A DNA stretch of 9,621 nt from an uncultured Eubacteriales bacterium (GTDB taxonomy: Bacteria > Bacillota > Clostridia > Oscillospirales > Oscillospiraceae): assembly GCA_900544945.1 (NCBI GenBank), contig UQXG01000090.1, forward strand, positions 1-9,621. Direction: 5' to 3'. Shown here piece by piece: positions 6,257 to 9,621 of the stretch. The notes beneath the pieces were generated by a model. The model had not been told where the DNA came from. It did not search any database and saw nothing but the letters and a program-made list of their open reading frames with translations. The position numbers and the translations under genes are program-made. Every line of letters begins with the position of its first letter. Position 1 is the stretch's first letter.

Positions 6257-7642
6257 TTATGCCAGATAGATGGCCTTGCAGGCCAGCATGGTCTCGTAGC
6301 AGTCCAGCTTCGACACCATCTCCATAGGCGCGTGCATACACAGCACAGGCACGCCAGCGTCCACGGTGACAATGTTCCGGTTGGCCATGTAGGCCGCTAC
6401 CGTGCCGCCGCCGCCCTGATCCACCTTGCCCAAAGTGGCAATCTGCCAGATGACCCCGGCCTTGTCCAAAGTGCTGCGCACGAAGCCCATGGCCTCGGCG
6501 GAGGCATCGGAGGCTCCGCTTTTGCCCCGGGCGCCGGTGTACTTGCAGATGGCCGCGCCGTAGTTCAGCTGGGCGTTGTTCCGCTTGTCGCAGGTGTCGG
6601 CAAAATTGGGGTCAAAAGCGTTGGTCACATCGGCGGACAGGCAGAAGGATTTCGCAAAGCAGTCCTCCAGCTTGACCCCCTGGACATCGCACAGGCCGCC
6701 CACGAAATGCTCAAAGTAGTGGCTCTGCATACCGGAAACGCCCACGGAGCCGATTTCCTCCTTGTCCGCCAGAATACAGACCGCGGTTTTTGTGGGATTT
6801 TCGATGTTAAAAATGGCATCCAGCTCGGCATAGGCACAGACCCGGTCGTCGTGGCCGTAGGCCCCCAGCAGACTTCTGTCCAGGCCTACCTCCCGGCAGT
6901 GCCCGGCGGGCACTACCGTTAATTCAGCGGACAGGAAATCTTCCTCGATGAGGCCGTACTTTTCGTTCAGCCAGCGCATCACGTTCAGTTTCACCAGGTC
7001 GCTGCCCTCCCCCTCGATGGGTTCGGTACCCAGGAGCACGTTCAGCTGCTCGCCGGTAATGCCTTTGGCCATGGTCTTCTGCATCTGATCCGCCGCCAGG
7101 TGAATGAGCAGGTCGGAGACCATCAGCACCGGATCCTCTTCATTTTCGCCGATGGTCACGGTGACTACCGTCCCATCCTTCCGGTACACCACCCCGTGGA
7201 TGGCCAGGGGAATGGTGGGCCACTGGTACTTCTTGATGCCGCCGTAGTAGTGGGTTTTCAGATAGGCAATTTCGGAATCCTCATACAGAGGGTTGGGCTT
7301 CACGTCCAGCCGGGGGGAATCCACATGGGCTGCGCAGATATGAATGCCCTCGCTCAGGGGCTTTGTGCCAATCACCGCCAGGGCTACGGACTTGTCCCGA
7401 TTATTATAGTAGATTTTGTCTCCGGGATTCAGAGGCATTCCCGGGGTGAAGGGTCGGTAGCCCAGGCTCTGTGCCTTCCGAACTACCCAGGCCGTGGCCT
7501 CCCGCTCGGTTTTGCATTCATCCAGGAAGGCCCGGTAGCCCAGGCAATAGTGCTCCATTTCCTGCCGGTCTTCCTCGCTCAGGCGCGTATAGCCATTCTT
7601 GGGGGACAGCAGCAGGGCATCGCGCAGCTCGTCAGTATTCAT
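6257..7642 (-). CDS. M18 family zinc aminopeptidase
   Basis: Cytosolic dinuclear-zinc exopeptidase of peptidase family M18 (aspartyl aminopeptidase/aminopeptidase I type), removing N-terminal residues from peptides, often acidic ones. Length is 461 residues, normal for the family. Metal and catalytic residues are all visible: H106 in AAHVDSPRLD, the Asp pair 265-266 in AYGHDDR, the Glu pair 295-296 in ADKEEIGS, D338 in LSADVTNAFDP, and H437 in CMHAPMEMVSK. The ATG at 7640-7642 is preceded by a near-perfect AAAGGAGG (7652-7659) with a 9-nt spacer, lying inside coaE. The start overlaps the coaE stop by 11 nt, making it the last gene of the sua5-coaE-M18 unit. Its transcript probably ends at the hairpin 6205-6236 or just beyond. 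No signal peptide is present. Exact substrate preference is not determined. Confidence 0.95.
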   Translation of the reverse strand: MNTDELRDALLLSPKNGYTRLSEEDRQEMEHYCLGYRAFLDECKTEREATAWVVRKAQSLGYRPFTPGMPLNPGDKIYYNNRDKSVALAVIGTKPLSEGIHICAAHVDSPRLDVKPNPLYEDSEIAYLKTHYYGGIKKYQWPTIPLAIHGVVYRKDGTVVTVTIGENEEDPVLMVSDLLIHLAADQMQKTMAKGITGEQLNVLLGTEPIEGEGSDLVKLNVMRWLNEKYGLIEEDFLSAELTVVPAGHCREVGLDRSLLGAYGHDDRVCAYAELDAIFNIENPTKTAVCILADKEEIGSVGVSGMQSHYFEHFVGGLCDVQGVKLEDCFAKSFCLSADVTNAFDPNFADTCDKRNNAQLNYGAAICKYTGARGKSGASDASAEAMGFVRSTLDKAGVIWQIATLGKVDQGGGGTVAAYMANRNIVTVDAGVPVLCMHAPMEMVSKLDCYETMLACKAIYLA

Positions 7643-8228
7643 AGGGGTTTTCCTCCTTTGACATCAGTTTTTCCAGAAATTCCTGGCATATTCTTCGGAA
7701 ATCTTCCTGGGTTCCGTAGTTTTCCAGCACATAGTCGCACTTCTCACGAAACCATCCGGTGCTTTTCTGGGCGGCGATCCGAGCCTCGGCATACGCCCGG
7801 GAAATGCCGTCCCGCTTCATAAGCCGGGCAATGCGCATATCCTCCGGAGCCGTCACCGCCACGGTGGCATTGCACAGCTCCGAAAGGCCGCTTTCAAACA
7901 GGCCGATGGCATCAATGGCCGCGAGATTCGGCTTGGTTTTCAGTCTGCGCAGCACCTCATGCTTCACCGCGCTGTGGGTAATCCGGTTCAGGTCTGCCAA
8001 GGCCGCCGGATTGGAAAACACCAGCTCCCCCAGCTTCTTGCGCTGCAAGCGGTCATTTTCCACCGTGCCGGGGAACCGGGCCTCGATAGCCGCCAAGAGC
8101 ATAGGGTCGGTTTCCAGCAGCTCGTGATAAATTTCGTCGCAATCCAGCACCAGGCCACCCCGCTCCGCCACACAATGAAGGAGGGTGGTCTTCCCGCAGC
8201 CGGTGCCGCCGGTAATGCCTAAAATCAT
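7632..8228 (-). CDS. coaE: dephospho-CoA kinase
   Basis: Catalyses the final step of coenzyme A synthesis, the ATP-dependent phosphorylation of the 3'-hydroxyl of dephospho-CoA, in the cytosol. The 198-residue length matches bacterial CoaE. Features are a Walker A P-loop GGTGCGKT (7-14) after the first strand MILGIT, the VLDCDEIYHELL segment (27-38) where the family has its substrate-binding Asp, DAIGLFESGL (106-115), the lid-type segment RLMKRDGISRAYAEARIAAQ (135-154), and CDYVLENYGT (164-173). The chosen ATG (8226-8228) begins directly with the P-loop strand and has GGAG upstream. The longer frame to 8318 adds an Arg/Gly-rich stretch that is antisense-like noise over sua5. The start overlaps the sua5 stop as ATGA, and the end overlaps the M18 gene by 11 nt. 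Confidence 0.95.
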   Translation of the reverse strand: MILGITGGTGCGKTTLLHCVAERGGLVLDCDEIYHELLETDPMLLAAIEARFPGTVENDRLQRKKLGELVFSNPAALADLNRITHSAVKHEVLRRLKTKPNLAAIDAIGLFESGLSELCNATVAVTAPEDMRIARLMKRDGISRAYAEARIAAQKSTGWFREKCDYVLENYGTQEDFRRICQEFLEKLMSKEENPYEY

Positions 8229-9259
8229 AGCTCCGCCTCCGCGTCCACAATGTGGAAGGCCGCGGCCTTTTTCAGCCGGTTCTGGACGGCATAGGCTACG
8301 CCGCCGCCCACCGGGCACCGGGCGTAAACCTGATGAATGGTCGGGTCGTCCAGTACCCGCAGGGCGGAAAACAGTCCCGCGGACAGGGTGTTGGGGTCAG
8401 CCTCCCGGCCGTAGGCCAGAGGGGCGCAGTCGGCATAGAGCAGCAGCTCCTCCTCAAAGCAGAGCACCCGGTCGCCGGGGACAAAATGCCGATGAATATA
8501 TTCCGCCGCCTTTTCCCGGGAACCGGCCACGATGACCACCGGCTCCTGGGGCGCATAGTGCCGATACTTCATACCCGGTGCCTTCACCACCGCATCCTTG
8601 TCAATCTGGGCGGTGACGGCCTTGTCCACCACCAAATCCCCCAGCACGGCAATCAGCTGCTCCGGGGTGATTCCGCCGGGGCGCAGGAGCCGGGGCCGAT
8701 CTTCCGTCAAGTCCACGATGGTGGATTCCACCCCCACCCGGCAGGGGCCGCCGTCCACGATGGCGTCGATTTTTCCGTCGTGATCATGGCGCACATGCTC
8801 GGCGGTGGTGGTGGAGGGCTTGCCGGAAAGATTGGCCGAGGGTGCGGCAATGGGCACTCCCGCCAGGGCAATGATTTTCCGGGTGACATCATTGTCCGGA
8901 CACCGGACAGCCACGGTAGCCAGCCCTGCCGTGGTGCGCTTGGGCACGATGTCCCGCACCGGCAGCACCATGGTAAGGGGGCCTGGCCAGAATTTCTCCG
9001 CCAGGCTGTAGGCAGATGCCGGAATGTCGTGGCAGAACCGCTCCATTTCCTCAGGCTCCGCCACATGGAGAATCAGGGGGTTGTCCTGGGGACGACCCTT
9101 GGCCTCGAAGATTTTCAGGACTGCCTTTTCGTCCAGGCCGTTGGCGCCCAGACCGTAGACCGTCTCCGTGGGGATGGCCACCAGGCCGCCGTTTCGGATA
9201 ATATGTGCGGCAATTTCCGGGGTTTCCGGAGCCTTTGCGTCTAAAAACAGGGTTTTCAT
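8225..9259 (-). CDS. L-threonylcarbamoyladenylate synthase, Sua5 type
   Basis: Makes threonylcarbamoyl-AMP from threonine, bicarbonate and ATP, the first step of t6A modification at A37 of ANN-decoding tRNAs; TsaB/D/E then transfer the group. It has 344 residues and two domains, as in Sua5/YwlC rather than the short TsaC. The N-terminal YrdC domain (about 1-205) shows PTETVYGLG (30-38), KGRPQDNPL (54-62), WPGPLT (91-96), APSAN (139-143) and ESTIVD (178-183). A linker PGMKYRHYAP (228-237) leads into the C-terminal Sua5 domain (about 240-344). The ATG at 9257-9259 has GGGAG six bases upstream. The in-frame extension to 9316 adds residues unlike the family and crosses the intergenic hairpin. Its stop overlaps the coaE start by 4 nt. 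Confidence 0.95.
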   Translation of the reverse strand: MKTLFLDAKAPETPEIAAHIIRNGGLVAIPTETVYGLGANGLDEKAVLKIFEAKGRPQDNPLILHVAEPEEMERFCHDIPASAYSLAEKFWPGPLTMVLPVRDIVPKRTTAGLATVAVRCPDNDVTRKIIALAGVPIAAPSANLSGKPSTTTAEHVRHDHDGKIDAIVDGGPCRVGVESTIVDLTEDRPRLLRPGGITPEQLIAVLGDLVVDKAVTAQIDKDAVVKAPGMKYRHYAPQEPVVIVAGSREKAAEYIHRHFVPGDRVLCFEEELLLYADCAPLAYGREADPNTLSAGLFSALRVLDDPTIHQVYARCPVGGGVAYAVQNRLKKAAAFHIVDAEAEL

Positions 9260-9280
9260 AATTTTCTCCCGAAAAGTCAA

Positions 9281-9307
9281 CGGGCAGCCACGGAAGGTGA
9301 CTGCCCG
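9281..9307 (-). terminator. hairpin between tpiA and sua5, possible leaky terminator
   Basis: CGGGCAG (9281-9287) pairs with CTGCCCG (9301-9307) as a 7-bp stem, continuing after a C/A mismatch with a 3-bp CAC/GTG stem around GGAAG. On the - strand it is followed by TTGACTTTTC, an interrupted T tract. It could partly terminate tpiA transcripts, or act as a processing or stability element between the two genes. No convincing promoter for sua5 is seen in this 65-nt gap, which argues for read-through. Confidence 0.45.
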
Positions 9308-9324
9308 AAGGAACACATTTGTGA

Positions 9325-9621
9325 TTACGCGGTAGGCTGGTTGGCAGCCTCGATGATCTTGACGAACTTCTCGGGCACCAGGGAAGCACCGCCGATCAGG
9401 CCGCCGTCGATGTCGGGCTGAGCCAGCAGCTCGAAGGCGTTCTTGTCGTTCATGGAGCCGCCGTACAGGATGGAGATGGCCCGGGCGTTCTTGGATGAGT
9501 ACAGCTTGCGAACCACGCTGCGGATCATCTCGCAGACCTCCTCGGCCTGGTCGGGGGTAGCGGTCAGGCCGGTGCCGATGGCCCAGATGGGCTCGTAGGC
9601 GATGATGACCTTGCGGATCTT
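9325..9621 (-). CDS. tpiA: triosephosphate isomerase, C-terminal part only
   Basis: Glycolytic enzyme interconverting dihydroxyacetone phosphate and glyceraldehyde-3-phosphate as a cytosolic TIM-barrel dimer. Only the last 98 residues (of about 250) are in the window; the 5' end lies beyond 9621. The first visible residues include AYEPIWAIGTG, the signature with the catalytic Glu and the start of flexible loop 6. Further on are ILYGGSM, the loop 7 phosphate-gripping motif, and DGGLIGGASL, loop 8. The frame ends with TAA at 9325-9327. The ATG at 9526-9528 is internal to the protein and not a start. It lies 65 nt upstream of sua5, in the same direction. In Firmicutes tpiA usually sits in a glycolytic operon with pgk and gpm; whether that holds here is not visible. 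Confidence 0.97.
   Translation of the reverse strand, partial: KIRKVIIAYEPIWAIGTGLTATPDQAEEVCEMIRSVVRKLYSSKNARAISILYGGSMNDKNAFELLAQPDIDGGLIGGASLVPEKFVKIIEAANQPTA

Noticed and set aside
5388..6341. Long - strand open frame opposite the glycosyltransferase-like gene
   Set aside because: It mirrors the + strand gene, crosses the terminator at 6205-6240 and runs into the M18 gene. The protein shows no family features, so it is a GC-rich shadow frame.
8229..8318. 30-residue N-terminal extension of CoaE
   Set aside because: It is Arg/Gly-rich, overlaps sua5 in another frame and precedes the P-loop strand that normally begins the protein. The ATG at 8228 in the ATGA overlap is the natural start.
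8252..9244. 330-residue + strand open frame opposite sua5
   Set aside because: It is a Gly/His-rich composition typical of antisense frames in GC-rich DNA. The opposite strand encodes a complete Sua5 with all motifs.
1..9621. CRISPR arrays, tRNA or rRNA genes, prophage or defence genes
   Set aside because: No regularly spaced direct repeats, no tRNA cloverleaf-like sequence in the gaps and no matching protein families were seen. The gaps are all under about 272 bases.

Overview
The window looks like chromosomal DNA of a GC-rich Clostridia-type Firmicute, probably an Oscillospiraceae/Ruminococcaceae-like gut bacterium. The assignment is inferred from strong GGAGG-type ribosome binding sites, sigma-A style promoters (one a perfect TTGACA-N17-TATAAT), many intrinsic terminators, a DUF5662 gene and the overall protein flavour. 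No 16S or other strict taxonomic marker is present, so the family is a guess. Coding density is high. No gap between genes exceeds about 272 bases, and there is no rRNA, tRNA, CRISPR array, recognisable transposase or phage gene.

Left part, + strand: the 3' part of a MATE-family multidrug/cation efflux gene (start outside the window) is followed by a complete sodium:alanine/glycine symporter of the AGCS family. Between them lie a perfect consensus promoter and, immediately behind it, a 15-bp hairpin with a cUUCGg loop and a T tract. The symporter's leader therefore contains an apparent terminator or attenuator. After the symporter come a 52-nt near-perfect palindrome (possible miniature mobile element or dispersed repeat) and a bidirectional terminator shared with the converging gene.

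Middle part: a CPA2-like cation:proton antiporter on the - strand (GTG start) is transcribed divergently from a two-gene + strand unit. That unit encodes a DUF5662 protein with an HD-hydrolase-like residue pattern and an overlapping glycosyltransferase-like (GT-B) protein of unknown substrate. The AT-richer divergent region holds one convincing promoter in each direction and some inverted repeats. The + strand unit ends in a strong terminator.

Right part, - strand: a compact cluster reads tpiA (only its 3' end is present), sua5/tsaC-type threonylcarbamoyl-AMP synthase, coaE and an M18 aminopeptidase. sua5/coaE overlap by 4 nt (ATGA) and coaE/M18 by 11 nt, so the last three are probably co-transcribed and translationally coupled. 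These are housekeeping functions: glycolysis, tRNA t6A modification, the last step of CoA synthesis and peptide turnover.

No clearly new multi-gene system is evident. The items most worth checking are the leader hairpin in front of the AGCS gene, the 52-nt palindrome, and the uncharacterised DUF5662/glycosyltransferase-like pair.
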